In this document: one piece after another, positions 43,099 through 53,864 of the stretch
Numbering within the stretch: the first letter of the stretch is position 1
How the letters are laid out: each line of letters opens with the position of its first letter
NCBI GenBank assembly: GCA_947495425.1
Contig: CANLYR010000003.1
Location: forward strand, 124,001-188,000
Reading direction: 5' to 3'
Source of the DNA: an uncultured Aquimarina sp.
GTDB taxonomy: Bacteria; Bacteroidota; Bacteroidia; Flavobacteriales; Flavobacteriaceae
Length of the DNA stretch: 64,000 bases
Program-made: the position numbers and the translations under genes
Notes under the pieces: model-generated
The model's database searches: none
What the model saw: only the letters and a program-made list of their open reading frames with translations
Told to the model about the DNA's origin: nothing

Positions 43099-45324
43099 TT
43101 ATTGTATCAGGAACTTTGCTTTACTGCCTTTATCGGTTTGAAGAAAATACACTCCGCTTGGTAGTTTGTTTACTTTCAACATATTACCTTCTGATCTTGA
43201 TTTTATTACTTCGTTGCCGTAAAAATCAAAAACCTTAATAGGAGTGTTATGCGGTATCCCCTGAATAGTAATTACATCTTTTGCCGGGTTAGGATATAAC
43301 ATCATTATCATGTTATTCTTTTCACTCTTGTTGCCACTAAGATTTCGACTCGTTGTCATCGCCTCTAGTCTCCATTTTTGGTTTTGATTGGTTGTGCTAT
43401 AAGACCACGTATGTATATTGGCATTTATAGCTCCACCAGCTCTATCTAAAGCTACATTCTGACAATGCAAGGGTTTAAAAGCAAATGTGTTTTCAGTTTT
43501 AAAAGCTTTCCATTTTTGATGATCCCCACCTGCACTTGTATACGTTGCTACATTATTAGCATTACCACATCTGGCATAAGGAACTTCTAAAAACCTGTTG
43601 GTGCTTGAATTTTTGATTGTATATATATTATCCCCCAGGTGATTAAATACCCATTTCTGGTCATTATAGTTACCAGGATTGTGCATCATTGCATTGTGAT
43701 TTTCTTGAGATCGCGACAATAGTCTTTGATTGGATTCTGTGGACTCTATAAAATAAGTTCCATTAGCAATTAATTGCGTATCAGCACCAGAGTTTCCAAC
43801 CTTTAAACTAAGTGTTTTTGTAGTTTTACCACCTTTATTATCGGTTGCTTCAGCCTTTAAAGTATAGTTTCCGTCTTCAAGGTTTTTAAGCTGATCATCT
43901 TTATCTGCCAGGTGTCCCCATTCGTAGGGTGCAGCATTTTCTTGCCTGATAAACTGATTGTTAATATACAATTTTACATTAGCAATACTCCCATCTGGAT
44001 CTGAAGCATCGACTACGGGTTTAATACTGGCTCCTTTATCCAATTGTGCTCCCTCTGTAATTCCTGAAAAACTAACATTAGGTAATTGATTTTGTCCACC
44101 ACCGTTACCTCCGCTTCGTTTCAAGGCATATAGTGTCCCATATTTTGGAGGTGTGTTGAACATTGGAACCACATTTCTATCTGTATTGAATGTATATACC
44201 TTCTTGTCTGTATATTTTTTTCCATTATTACCATCGATAACATCATTATCATAAAACATATTCCCTTGACCCGGATCGCCGTGGTAACTTGCTCCGGTAC
44301 CAATTACCTTCCATAAATGCCAATACGGTCTATGAAGTTTGTTTTTTTCAATTAAATTGAGACCTCGATCGCCTTGGTGAAAATTCATATCGGTTTCGCT
44401 ATGGCAATCATATACTACATTATAAATAGCACCTTGTTGAATAGCCCAGTGGCGTACATTTTTGACTGTGTTTTTGACCATTAATACGTAACTACCAGAG
44501 CAGTTAATGCCATATCCATGACCATTATTTCCTTTCTGAAAAGCTCCACGAACCAGCGTATTTCGAATAGTAATATGCTTACTTGGATTCGAAACGATCA
44601 GATGTGCAGATCCAGAGTCTCTAAAGTTGCAATTGTCTATCCAACAGTTTTTAGTGGTACCATCCATTCTCACATAGATAACATCGATATTTTTTACCGT
44701 ATGATATTTGAAATTGGGACGGTCATGATACACTCTTTCGTTTGGGTAGTTTTGACTTCTTATTGAATATGCAGAGAAATAAGTAAAAGCCCAGTCATGA
44801 TCCAGTGGGTACATTTGTCTTCCTTGATAATCAGCGTTATAAATCATTGAAAGATCTTCTAATCCTGCATTTTGAACATTTTTCCAATAAAACACTTCCT
44901 TTTTCTTGGGTTCTGAGGCTCCTTGAAAGCGCATAAATACTTCTAATACTACTCCATTTTTGCTCTCTCCACGAAGGATAACATTGGATTTCATAGTAAT
45001 TTGACTCCTTATTGGATAGGTTCCATTTTTCAGTAAAACTACCCCTCCTCCAGAAGAATTCACAGCATTAATGGCTGATTGAATATTGTTCGCCATATCC
45101 GAATCCCCAGAAATAACGGAAAGAGTTTGTTTTATTGGGGTATTAGAACGATAAGGTATTCCTCCTTGTACACCTGCTTTTGCATACTCTCGCATTGCAG
45201 GAAATCGATTATCATACTTACTTTCATCAAAAACCCAGCCCGGGTCTCCGATCTGTTGTGCTATACTTACATGTAATGCGCATAAAATAGCAAAAAATGT
45301 TAAAAAGTGATTTGTTGTTTTCAT
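43099..45324 (-). CDS. Secreted right-handed beta-helix enzyme with Ig-like, ricin-type and T9SS domains
   Basis: The 741-aa protein has a signal peptide (1-22), a pectate-lyase-superfamily beta-helix (about 60-390; IQSAINAVNSSGGGVVLLKN, repeated IRNT/VKNT turns), an Ig-like domain (about 415-510), a ricin-type CBM13-like domain with three QKW motifs (515-650) and a T9SS tail (MLYPNPAKDVITIQG). The family (polysaccharide lyase or GH28/GH82-like hydrolase) cannot be decided by eye. Its neighbour at 45357-47495 is a paralogue with nearly the same order of domains. Confidence 0.75.
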   Translation of the reverse strand: MKTTNHFLTFFAILCALHVSIAQQIGDPGWVFDESKYDNRFPAMREYAKAGVQGGIPYRSNTPIKQTLSVISGDSDMANNIQSAINAVNSSGGGVVLLKNGTYPIRSQITMKSNVILRGESKNGVVLEVFMRFQGASEPKKKEVFYWKNVQNAGLEDLSMIYNADYQGRQMYPLDHDWAFTYFSAYSIRSQNYPNERVYHDRPNFKYHTVKNIDVIYVRMDGTTKNCWIDNCNFRDSGSAHLIVSNPSKHITIRNTLVRGAFQKGNNGHGYGINCSGSYVLMVKNTVKNVRHWAIQQGAIYNVVYDCHSETDMNFHQGDRGLNLIEKNKLHRPYWHLWKVIGTGASYHGDPGQGNMFYDNDVIDGNNGKKYTDKKVYTFNTDRNVVPMFNTPPKYGTLYALKRSGGNGGGQNQLPNVSFSGITEGAQLDKGASIKPVVDASDPDGSIANVKLYINNQFIRQENAAPYEWGHLADKDDQLKNLEDGNYTLKAEATDNKGGKTTKTLSLKVGNSGADTQLIANGTYFIESTESNQRLLSRSQENHNAMMHNPGNYNDQKWVFNHLGDNIYTIKNSSTNRFLEVPYARCGNANNVATYTSAGGDHQKWKAFKTENTFAFKPLHCQNVALDRAGGAINANIHTWSYSTTNQNQKWRLEAMTTSRNLSGNKSEKNNMIMMLYPNPAKDVITIQGIPHNTPIKVFDFYGNEVIKSRSEGNMLKVNKLPSGVYFLQTDKGSKAKFLIQ

Positions 45325-45356
45325 GATTTGAGCTTGTATTTATTATTTAAAATATT

Positions 45357-47495
45357 TTATTTTTTTATAAATTGAATTTTAGTAGCAGTATCGGTTTGAA
45401 GAGAATATACCCCACTAGGTAGCTTATCTATATCTAATACATTATCATTTAATTGAGTAGTAATTACTGTTGTACCAAAAGAATTAATGACCTTAACATA
45501 GGCATTTGATTGTAATCCTTTCAAACGAATACGATCTTTTGCGGGATTAGGATACAGTATAACTTTGATGCTTTTATCTTCGCCTTTGTTGATACTGAGA
45601 TTTCGGTTCGTTGCAATAGGTTCTACTCGCCATTTTTGATTTTGATTGGTTACACTATAAGACCAAGTATGTATATTGGCGTTAATCGCTCCTGCAGCTC
45701 TATCTAGAGCTACGTTCTGACAGTGCATAGGTGTAAAAGCAAAAGTGTTTCCATTTTTGATCGCTTTCCATTTTTGGTGACCCCCACCTGCACTTGTATA
45801 TGTAGCTACGTTGTTATTGTTTCCACATCTGCCATAAGGAACTTCTAAAAATCTATTGGTACTTGAATTTTTGATCGTATACACGTTATCGCCTAAGTAA
45901 TTAAAAATCCATTTCTGATCGTTATAATTTCCTGCATTAATCATAAAGGCATTATGATTTTCTTGTGCTCTTGAGATTAATCTTTGATTTGATGTAGTGG
46001 AATTAATAAAATAAGTGCCATTAGAAATTAGTTGTCCACCAGAATTAGTATTACCTACCTTAAAATTTAAAGTTTTTGTTGTTTTCCCACCTTTATTATC
46101 AGTAGCTTCTGCCTTTAAAGTATAGTTTCCATCTTCAAGGTTTTTAAGTTGTTCATCTTTATTTGCCAAGTGTCCCCATTCATAAGGTGCAGCACTTTCT
46201 TGTCTTATAAACTCATTATTAAGATACAACTTCACATTGGCGATACTACCATCAGCATCTGAAGCGTTAACTACAGGCTTAATACTAGCTCCTGAGGCTA
46301 ATTGTACTCCGTTTGAAATTCCTGAAAAACGTACTACAGGTAATTGATTCTCTCCACCACCAGTACCACCGCTTCGTTTTACGGGATAAAATGTTTTAGA
46401 TTTTGGTGGTGTATTTGATAAAACAGATGGGTTACCATATCCTTTAAAGGTATATATGGTTCTGTTACCACTATATTGAACTTTTCCTTTATTATTGGCA
46501 CTGTTATTATATATAATGTTTCTAGGACCAGGAGCGGTATGGCCATATTGCGCACCTCCGGTTCCAAAAGCACCCCAGCCTCTCCATCTTTTGATCTTTA
46601 TGGTATTTTTTTCAACTAGATTATTACCTTTATCTTTATTATGATAATTAATATCTACTTCAAAATTACTGTTAAGAACCACATTGTACTTAGCACCTTG
46701 CTGTATAGAAAAATGTCGAATTCGTTTAACAGTTTCGTTTACAAATAATGAATATTCTGTTCTAACATCATAATAGCCATTACCGCCAGGTCCTTTATTA
46801 TAAGACCTGTCAACCAAATTATTTCGGCACGTAATAAATTTACCCGATAAAAAAAGAGGATCTGTACCAGATTCTAAAAAATTACAATTATCGATCCAAC
46901 TATTTTTTGTGGATTTATCTATTAGAACCAATCGAACATATAAATCTTTCTTCCCACTGGGATCATTTTTCCAACATTTACCACAATAGCTATTTTCAGC
47001 GTTATTTGTATCGTCTTGTGGAGTAGCTCCTGAAGCAATAAATTTTACAGTCAGATCTTCGAGTCCAGCGCTTTCGACACCTTTTAATTCTATGGTGTTC
47101 TTTTTGGATCTTGGTGTTCCCCGCAAGTAACTTTCGAGAGTAACTTTATTTTTGTTTTCACCTCTCAAAACTACTTTTGACTTCATTTTGATGGTACTGT
47201 TTATTCTATATTTTCCGTTCTTTAAAAGAACAACACCACCTCCTTGACTAGCAACTTGATCAATTGCACGCTGGATATTATCTCCTGGTTTTAGTTGCTT
47301 TTTTACAACCAGACTAGATCGATAAGGGATACCACCTTGCACACCAGCTTTTGCATACTCTCGCATTGCAGGATATTTACTATCATATTTACTTTGATCA
47401 AAGGCCCACCCTGGGTCTCCGAATTGTTGTGCAATTGAGGCATTCGATAGTAATGACAAGACAATTAATATCGAAAAGTGAATGATTTTTTTCAT
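45357..47495 (-). CDS. Paralogous secreted beta-helix enzyme with Ig-like, ricin-type and T9SS domains
   Basis: The 712-aa protein has the same layout as the 43099-45324 product: signal peptide (1-22), DPGWAFDQSKYDSKYPAMRE start, beta-helix (about 65-380), Ig-like domain, ricin-type domain with QKW repeats, and T9SS tail (ILYPNPAKDRIRLKG). The Ig-like and ricin parts are almost alike, while the helix parts differ more, including a Cys-bearing insert (ENSYCGKCWKND). A different bond or substrate specificity is likely for the two copies. Confidence 0.75.
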   Translation of the reverse strand: MKKIIHFSILIVLSLLSNASIAQQFGDPGWAFDQSKYDSKYPAMREYAKAGVQGGIPYRSSLVVKKQLKPGDNIQRAIDQVASQGGGVVLLKNGKYRINSTIKMKSKVVLRGENKNKVTLESYLRGTPRSKKNTIELKGVESAGLEDLTVKFIASGATPQDDTNNAENSYCGKCWKNDPSGKKDLYVRLVLIDKSTKNSWIDNCNFLESGTDPLFLSGKFITCRNNLVDRSYNKGPGGNGYYDVRTEYSLFVNETVKRIRHFSIQQGAKYNVVLNSNFEVDINYHNKDKGNNLVEKNTIKIKRWRGWGAFGTGGAQYGHTAPGPRNIIYNNSANNKGKVQYSGNRTIYTFKGYGNPSVLSNTPPKSKTFYPVKRSGGTGGGENQLPVVRFSGISNGVQLASGASIKPVVNASDADGSIANVKLYLNNEFIRQESAAPYEWGHLANKDEQLKNLEDGNYTLKAEATDNKGGKTTKTLNFKVGNTNSGGQLISNGTYFINSTTSNQRLISRAQENHNAFMINAGNYNDQKWIFNYLGDNVYTIKNSSTNRFLEVPYGRCGNNNNVATYTSAGGGHQKWKAIKNGNTFAFTPMHCQNVALDRAAGAINANIHTWSYSVTNQNQKWRVEPIATNRNLSINKGEDKSIKVILYPNPAKDRIRLKGLQSNAYVKVINSFGTTVITTQLNDNVLDIDKLPSGVYSLQTDTATKIQFIKK

Positions 47496-47520
47496 GATTT
47501 TATGTGTTTAATTAAGTTGA

Positions 47521-49347
47521 TTATTTTTTGATAAACCTTATCTTCATTTCTTGGTTACTTTTCAAAAAGTATACACCACTGGGTATTGTCGATAAATTCA
47601 ATGTATTATTATCCAAATGTGTATCGATTACCACATGACCGTAGGAATTAAGCACCTTAACATGAGCATCTGATGGTAAACCTGTTAGATTTATACTATT
47701 TTGTGCCGGATTTGGATACAACTTGATGTTGTTCATTTGTTTATTTCTTTGTGAAGAATCCACAAATAAGTTACGACTCGTCGACGCAGAAATAATATTC
47801 CACTTTTGATTATTATTAGTTGCACTGTACGCCCAAGTATGCACATTGGCATTTATTGCCCCAGCTACCCTATCTAAGGCTACGTTTTGGCAATGCATAG
47901 GTTTTAACGAATAGGTACTTCCGTTTTTGATTGCTTTCCATTTTTGATGATTACCTCCTGCGCTTGTATACGTAGCTACATTGACATTGTTTCCACATTT
48001 GGCATAAGGCACTTCTAGGAATCTGTTTGTGCTTACATTTTTAATGGTATATATATTATCACCAAGATGCTTAAAAATCCATTTTTGATCGCTATAATTT
48101 CCTGCATTAATCATAAAAGCATTATGATTCTCTTGTGCTCTTGAAATTAATCGTTGATTAGAAACAGTAGAATTAATAGAGTAAGTACCATTGGTGATTA
48201 GTTGATTTTGACCTCCACCATTGCCATTACAGCGGATATTTCTGGAATTATTTGTTCCAGAAGGAATCTCTAGAGTTTTTCCGATAGTATTATTAAAAAC
48301 ACCGCCGCTTTTACCCGCCACTGCACAATATTTATTTATTTTGACGCCTGTTGATTTAAGTATTACCGTACTATTGCACATTTTATTATTCTCTACTCTG
48401 ACCGCCTCAGGATTAAACCCAGGTGACCAATGAGCAACTCCCATTGGGTCATTAAATGTATTGTCATGAATCCAAATATTATTTAGGTGTCCCCATGTTT
48501 TTAATTCTACTCGCAATAAAATACCCGAAGTGTTAAATACACAATTTTTAACCTCTACATCGTTTATATTTTTCAATTTTATAGAACCTCCTGCCGATGT
48601 ATTGGTAAAACCATTAATTTTTACATTTTTAATGATGATCCCCGAAAGATCATGAGCGTATATACCGTGATCTTCTCTTCCAGAATTAATATCTCGAATA
48701 TATACACCGCCATCTATCGTTAATTTCATTTTTGGATCTCCCTAATTTGCTGAGGCATCTACAGCTCCTCTTAGACGACCTCTAATAGTGGCATTAATTA
48801 ATTTGTTGTTTTCGCCTTTCCAGAATTTAATGCCTTTAGCAGTCCAACCTGTAAATGTCCATTTTATAGTACAGTTGCTTACGGTAACATTTTTTGATCT
48901 AAGAATCCCTACAGCACTTTTGCCTACAAAAGGTCCTGTAAATTTTTGCCCCTCTACAACAAGACGATTCATGGTTGAATTGGTACAGGCATAAAATATA
49001 GGAATCAAATTAACAAACCGTATATTTTCTAGTCTCAAATTATTCCAGCCGTTAAATTTTACTTCTGGTGCATTGCTAAATCCATTTCCGTTCATGGTCA
49101 CAATACCACTAGATCCTAATCGCTTGAATATCACATTATTTTTCTTGCCCGATGTCCAGGCATTAATGATTGCCTGAGTAATTGTATAATTACCAGACTC
49201 CAGATTCACTGTTTCACCACTCGTAATGTTTTTTAAATTATTGACAGTAAAAGTGCTAGGCTTTAAGTTTCGTGCAAAAGATAATACGGGGATCATCATA
49301 CACAAAAAACACAGTGTTTTTAATTGTTTTTTTAGATTGTAATTCAT
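47521..49347 (-). pseudogene. Beta-helix enzyme with ricin-type and T9SS domains, interrupted by one in-frame TAG
   Basis: Bases 49347-48742 encode 201 residues with a signal peptide (ending LSFARN) and beta-helix repeats, then stop at TAG (48742-48744). The same frame continues without shift (GDPK, then ATG 48729) through 402 more residues: the rest of the helix, a ricin-type domain and a T9SS tail. Together they make one 608-residue protein. The helix differs from the two neighbours and is nearer polysaccharide-lyase-6-like proteins in look. A GGGAG lies 8 bp before ATG 48729, but the downstream part alone lacks a signal peptide. Confidence 0.82.
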
Positions 49348-49560
49348 GACGTTATAATTAAGTTGGTTTATATTTTTATTAAGAATTTCACCATTTTAAC
49401 TCGTATATAAATAGTTGAGAACATCTCAAGTATTATTCATAAAATTATCTCTTGCAGCACAGCATATGTAACAAACAATTCCCAATATCGAATCGATAAG
49501 AAACGTAACTATTAAAATAAGTGAACTGTTTTAGGATTACATCGTAAAATCATTATTAGC

Positions 49561-49618
49561 CGATAAAACTTCTCAATACTCTATATCTAGATTTTGAAAT
49601 TTAAAAGAAGTTTTATCG
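49561..49618. repeat. 13-bp perfect inverted repeat after the GH16 agarase gene
   Basis: CGATAAAACTTCT (49561-49573) pairs with AGAAGTTTTATCG (49606-49618) around a 32-nt loop, 15 bp beyond the minus-strand stop at 49634. There is no clear T run, so a 3' mRNA-stabilising or processing hairpin is as likely as a terminator. Confidence 0.55.
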
Positions 49619-49633
49619 ACAACTTTTGGCTTG

Positions 49634-51520
49634 CTATCTAACTATAAATTTTATTTTGGTTTTCTTATTTGTAGATAAATAATATATTCCGCTAGGTAAT
49701 TTTGATACATCTATAGCATTCCTTTCTAATTTTCCGTCAAATACGGGATCACCCACAATATTTAGAATACGAATTTTGGCGTTAGGTTGCATCCCTTTTA
49801 CTCGCAATACTTCTGACACAGGATTAGGATATACCATTATACTATTTTTTAATACTGTAGATTCACTTACTCTTCTACTTCGACTTTCTGATATTGGCAC
49901 GATATTCCACTTTTGATTAGTATTGGTTGCGCTGTAAGACCAAGTGTGAACATTTGCATTGATTGCCCCAGCTGCCCTGTCTAAAGCAATATTTTGACAA
50001 TGCATTGGTTTTAAAGCATAGGTATTGTCATTTTTGCTGATTTTCCATTTTTGATGGGCATCATTAGCTGCAATCCAAGTGGTTACATTACTGCCGTTTC
50101 CACATTTTGCATTAGAAACTTCGAGATATCTACCATTCCCTTTGTTTTGAATCGTGTACACATTATTACCTAAGTGTTTAAATATCCATTTTTGATCATC
50201 AAAGTTTGCAACATCATGCATTCTAGCACTATGTTGTTCTTGAGCTCTTGCTAATAAACTTTGAGCATTAAAAGGCGAATTAAGATAATATGTGTCATTT
50301 GCTATTAATTGACCAGATGGTGGCGGTGGTGGAGGCGTTACTTCTTCTACCACAGTAACATTAGTGACCTCTGCATTAGTTATAGCTTGTTGCCAGTTGG
50401 TATTTACTGGACGAATATGTGCTTTATATCCATATCCATTACCTAGTGTAGTTCTTGAAGGTAAGCTTATAGTAACTGCTTTTGTGCCAGATCCTTTACT
50501 AATTCTTTCTACTTTACTGGCTACCCAAGTATTGTTTTTCCAGAAGCTTACCGCAATTTCTCGATCTACAGATGCCGAATAATTCATAGTAAAGGTATAC
50601 GAGTCTGCAGGGTTTATAGTTGTAAGTGCATTTTTGAAGCTTACTTTATCTATTCCAGGAGGAAGCGAACCATTTGATGGCTTATATGTGCGTACCCAAT
50701 CAATATACATTGTATTGATACCATTATTATTGAGTTCCTGATTAGAGGGTCTGATCCCTGCATTAGATTTCCAGGTATGGAGCTCTGTATTCATGATAAT
50801 ATGCATTGCCTGATCAAAAAACTTATTTCTGGGATCTCGCAAATCATTGGATCTATTTAGTTTTCTTACAAGTTTACCATCTAAGTAAAATTCGAATTCT
50901 GTAGCACTTTTCCAGTACAAACCAAATCTATGAAAGTCCTCTCTTAAAAACACATTTCCTTGGGCGTTGTATTTTTTAGGAGAATTTGCTAAATCTCTAA
51001 AAGGCGATCTCTGGAAAATATGATAGTTTGTAGCCATCTTTTTTCCATTATTCTGCTCTGCTCCATAGGTTTCGGTAACATCGATTTCATTAATATCATC
51101 TGGGCTTAACAGCCAGAAATTTGAAGAAAGATTAATCCCGCTACATTTCATTCTTACTTCGGTAAATACCGGATATTTTACAGGAGTTTTGGTTGTCACA
51201 TGACCACAGTAGACTGTTTTTCCAGGTTTGTTATACACTCTACCAGCTTTGATGCGTAAATTTCCACCAGTTACATCAGAATGGTTGGCACTAAATTGTG
51301 TTTCTCCGGGTCCTGACCAACCGGCCCTGTGGTTATCTATCCACTTGCTTTTGAAGGCTGCATTTTTTCCGTTATAATTAAAATCATCTGAATGTTGATT
51401 TTGAATTTTCCATACTTTATTGTTTCCTGCATTAGCTGGAACAGGTATGCCTTTCCAATCTTGAGCCTGAGCAAAGAGAAATGAAAATAATATTGACATA
51501 TACGTTATAAGTTCTTTCAT
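49634..51520 (-). CDS. GH16 beta-agarase-like enzyme with ricin-type and T9SS domains
   Basis: The 628-aa secreted enzyme has a signal peptide (1-20), then DWKGIPVPANAGNNKVWK, the start typical of GH16 beta-agarases, and the catalytic motif NEIDVTETYG (E145, D147, E150). The GH16 domain ends near residue 285 (MYIDWVRTYKPS). A beta-sandwich module (290-395, [20 protein letters not shown]), a Pro-rich linker, a ricin-type domain with QKW repeats (about 405-540) and a T9SS tail follow. It would cut beta-1,4 links of agarose outside the cell. The middle and ricin modules recur in the next gene. Confidence 0.88.
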   Translation of the reverse strand: MKELITYMSILFSFLFAQAQDWKGIPVPANAGNNKVWKIQNQHSDDFNYNGKNAAFKSKWIDNHRAGWSGPGETQFSANHSDVTGGNLRIKAGRVYNKPGKTVYCGHVTTKTPVKYPVFTEVRMKCSGINLSSNFWLLSPDDINEIDVTETYGAEQNNGKKMATNYHIFQRSPFRDLANSPKKYNAQGNVFLREDFHRFGLYWKSATEFEFYLDGKLVRKLNRSNDLRDPRNKFFDQAMHIIMNTELHTWKSNAGIRPSNQELNNNGINTMYIDWVRTYKPSNGSLPPGIDKVSFKNALTTINPADSYTFTMNYSASVDREIAVSFWKNNTWVASKVERISKGSGTKAVTISLPSRTTLGNGYGYKAHIRPVNTNWQQAITNAEVTNVTVVEEVTPPPPPPSGQLIANDTYYLNSPFNAQSLLARAQEQHSARMHDVANFDDQKWIFKHLGNNVYTIQNKGNGRYLEVSNAKCGNGSNVTTWIAANDAHQKWKISKNDNTYALKPMHCQNIALDRAAGAINANVHTWSYSATNTNQKWNIVPISESRSRRVSESTVLKNSIMVYPNPVSEVLRVKGMQPNAKIRILNIVGDPVFDGKLERNAIDVSKLPSGIYYLSTNKKTKIKFIVR

Positions 51521-51544
51521 GACGGTTTTTTTTGTAGTTTATAT

Positions 51545-53398
51545 CTACTCTTTAATTAATTGTAATTTTAGCTTACCAACTGTGATTATGTAAATTCCAG
51601 AATCATAGTTTACTGTAGAAATCACTTGTTTGTTTGATTTTGAAACAACAGATGTCATAACAGTCCCTAAAAGGTCATAAATTTTGATTGTTCCCCCTGG
51701 GTTCAAGCCTGAAACTGTTACAAAGTCCTTCATAGGGTTTGGATACACGCCTATAATACTTTCCTTTTTATTAAAAGCACTATTGGCAGCCAGTAGAAGA
51801 ATTTTCCATTTCTGATTATTATTACCAGGACTATATCTCCACGTATGCACATTGGCATTTAATGCCCCTGCATCTCTATCCAATGCAATCGTCTGGCAAT
51901 GCATAGGTTTTAAGGCGTAGGCATTTCCGTTTTTGCTAATCTTCCATTTTTGATGTGTATCATTAGCTGCAATCCAAGTAGTTACATTACTGCCATTGCC
52001 ACATTTAGCATTCGAAACTTCAAGATATCTGCTATTCCCTTTATTTTGAATTGTATATATATCATCATTTACATGCCTAAACACCCATTTTTGATCATCA
52101 TTAGTAGTAGCATTATGCATCCTTGCACTATGTTGTTCTTGCAGTCGTGAAACTAATCTTTGATTATTTACTGCCGAAGTAATATAATACGTTCCGTTTG
52201 TTATTAATTGATCATAAACCGGCGGTGTTTCTTCAACTACACTAACATTGGTAATCTCATCATTATCCAAGGCTTGTTGCCAGTTCGTTCCCACAGGTCG
52301 AATGTGTGTTTTATAAGCATATCCATTTCCAAGTGTTGCAATCGAGGGTAAATTTACCGTAATCGCTTCTGTTCCCGAGCCCTTAGAAACTCGCTCTACT
52401 TTACTTACTACCCAAGAATTCTTTTTCCAGAAACTCACTGCAATTTCGCGATCTTGAGACGCCGAATATTCCATCGTAAATGTGTATGAGCTTGCAGGAT
52501 TTACTGTAGTAGGTGCATTTTTAAAACTTACTTTATCTATTGCAGGTGGTGGAGGTGTTCCATTTGTTAATTTATACACTCGTACCCAATCCACCTGCAT
52601 TGTATTTTTTGCATTATTATTAAGATTTTCTACTTTTGGTAATCCAATATTGGCAACTCCAGCTTGTGCAAAAGGAAAAACTTCAGTATCAAAAATCATT
52701 TTAAGATTTTCATTAAGAGGCACACGAGGCGCAATTTTCATCACTTGTCGACCATCGTAATAAAACAAAAGTTCTTTTGGACTTTTCCACCAGAATCCAT
52801 AGGTATGAAACCCATCTCTTCCCCGGGTTGGCATACGCCATGTAGTTTTCTTATTTTGTAATCCTTGATGAGGACCATAATAATGTGTGTTTGCAGCATA
52901 TTCATACGGCAAGTCATCCTGTCGATTAGGCCTAGAGGGGTTGCCTATATGTTCGATAACATCGATTTCAGAAAATCTACCTACTCTAAACCAAAATGAA
53001 GATGTCATTGAAAGTGATGATGCTTTAAATCGAGCTTCATAATAGTATCCAGGCTTCGCTGTTTTGCCCTTAGAAACGCAAGCTGCAGAATTAACCCAAA
53101 TATCTTTAAAAGGATTGTTTACTGTAGAAGGATGTCTTTTGAGTGTTGATCTAAGTTTTAAAAGTCCCCCTTGCACAAAAGCGTTTCCTTTTTTAAATTC
53201 ACTTGGGGGTCTACCTTTCCAGTGTGGATGATAATCATCCCATTTGGTAGCATCCAGAGAGTTTCCATTAAACTCATCGGACAAAATTTCAACTTTTTGC
53301 CATTTTTTCCCATTAGGAGGCGTTGGTGTTTGAGCACCCAGGTTCATTGTTATGAAACAAAAAACTAGTATCCCAAATAGATTTTTTATGTAGTTCAT
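51545..53398 (-). CDS. GH16 galactanase (porphyranase- or agarase-like) with ricin-type and T9SS domains
   Basis: The 617-aa secreted enzyme has a signal peptide (1-22), GH16 domain (30-275) with [12 protein letters not shown] and catalytic motif [10 protein letters not shown] (E144, D146, E149), then the same beta-sandwich module ([20 protein letters not shown]), a ricin-type domain and a T9SS tail ([15 protein letters not shown]). The N-terminal part resembles beta-porphyranases more than the neighbouring agarase, but kappa-carrageenase-like activity is not excluded. It lies 24 bp upstream of the agarase gene, so the two are probably co-transcribed. Confidence 0.82.
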   Translation of the reverse strand: MNYIKNLFGILVFCFITMNLGAQTPTPPNGKKWQKVEILSDEFNGNSLDATKWDDYHPHWKGRPPSEFKKGNAFVQGGLLKLRSTLKRHPSTVNNPFKDIWVNSAACVSKGKTAKPGYYYEARFKASSLSMTSSFWFRVGRFSEIDVIEHIGNPSRPNRQDDLPYEYAANTHYYGPHQGLQNKKTTWRMPTRGRDGFHTYGFWWKSPKELLFYYDGRQVMKIAPRVPLNENLKMIFDTEVFPFAQAGVANIGLPKVENLNNNAKNTMQVDWVRVYKLTNGTPPPPAIDKVSFKNAPTTVNPASSYTFTMEYSASQDREIAVSFWKKNSWVVSKVERVSKGSGTEAITVNLPSIATLGNGYAYKTHIRPVGTNWQQALDNDEITNVSVVEETPPVYDQLITNGTYYITSAVNNQRLVSRLQEQHSARMHNATTNDDQKWVFRHVNDDIYTIQNKGNSRYLEVSNAKCGNGSNVTTWIAANDTHQKWKISKNGNAYALKPMHCQTIALDRDAGALNANVHTWRYSPGNNNQKWKILLLAANSAFNKKESIIGVYPNPMKDFVTVSGLNPGGTIKIYDLLGTVMTSVVSKSNKQVISTVNYDSGIYIITVGKLKLQLIKE

Positions 53399-53864
53399 GA
53401 TGTAATTATTTTTGAGTAATGAGAAGTCGTAATTAATTATGCGATTTGATATTGCTAATTATTTTTTGTGATGGTCAATATCTTAGTACCATTTAGCGGC
53501 ATATTCGCCACATGTGATATATAAATAATGGATTGAAAGATTATCAATCGAAGAGTTTTGGATGGCAGAGCATACCTTAAATTGTAGTTTTTTCATAATT
53601 GAGTTTGTGAGTGTTTATGTAAAAAATATTTTTGATGATCAAATCAATTAAATCATATTCTTTTTGTACTTGGTATATGTTATTACAGACTATTGTTGGA
53701 TTTTCATCGTTAACTATGTCAGTAAAGTTCTTATATTAAAACGAGTAAATTTGTTTTTTATAAGGGTACATTAAGTGTACATTGACTAAAAAAAGAATAC
53801 AAACAGCGTACTATTTTTTATTTTAAACGTTGATATGAAATAAAAATAACTAACCCCATTTGAT
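53399..53864. other. Divergent promoter region of the galactan cluster
   Basis: This 466-bp gap separates the minus-strand GH16 genes from the plus-strand regulator. It shows GATTGA/TCAATC (53531-53549), GTACA-N5-TGTAC (53766-53780) and a possible -7 element TAAATTTG (53746-53753) for the regulator. None is conclusive. No open frame is convincing. Confidence 0.4.

Noticed and set aside
53746..53753. Firm promoter call TAAATTTG for the TPR regulator
   Set aside because: The -7 match is good, but no TTTG or TTG lies at proper spacing upstream, so it is mentioned only as possible.
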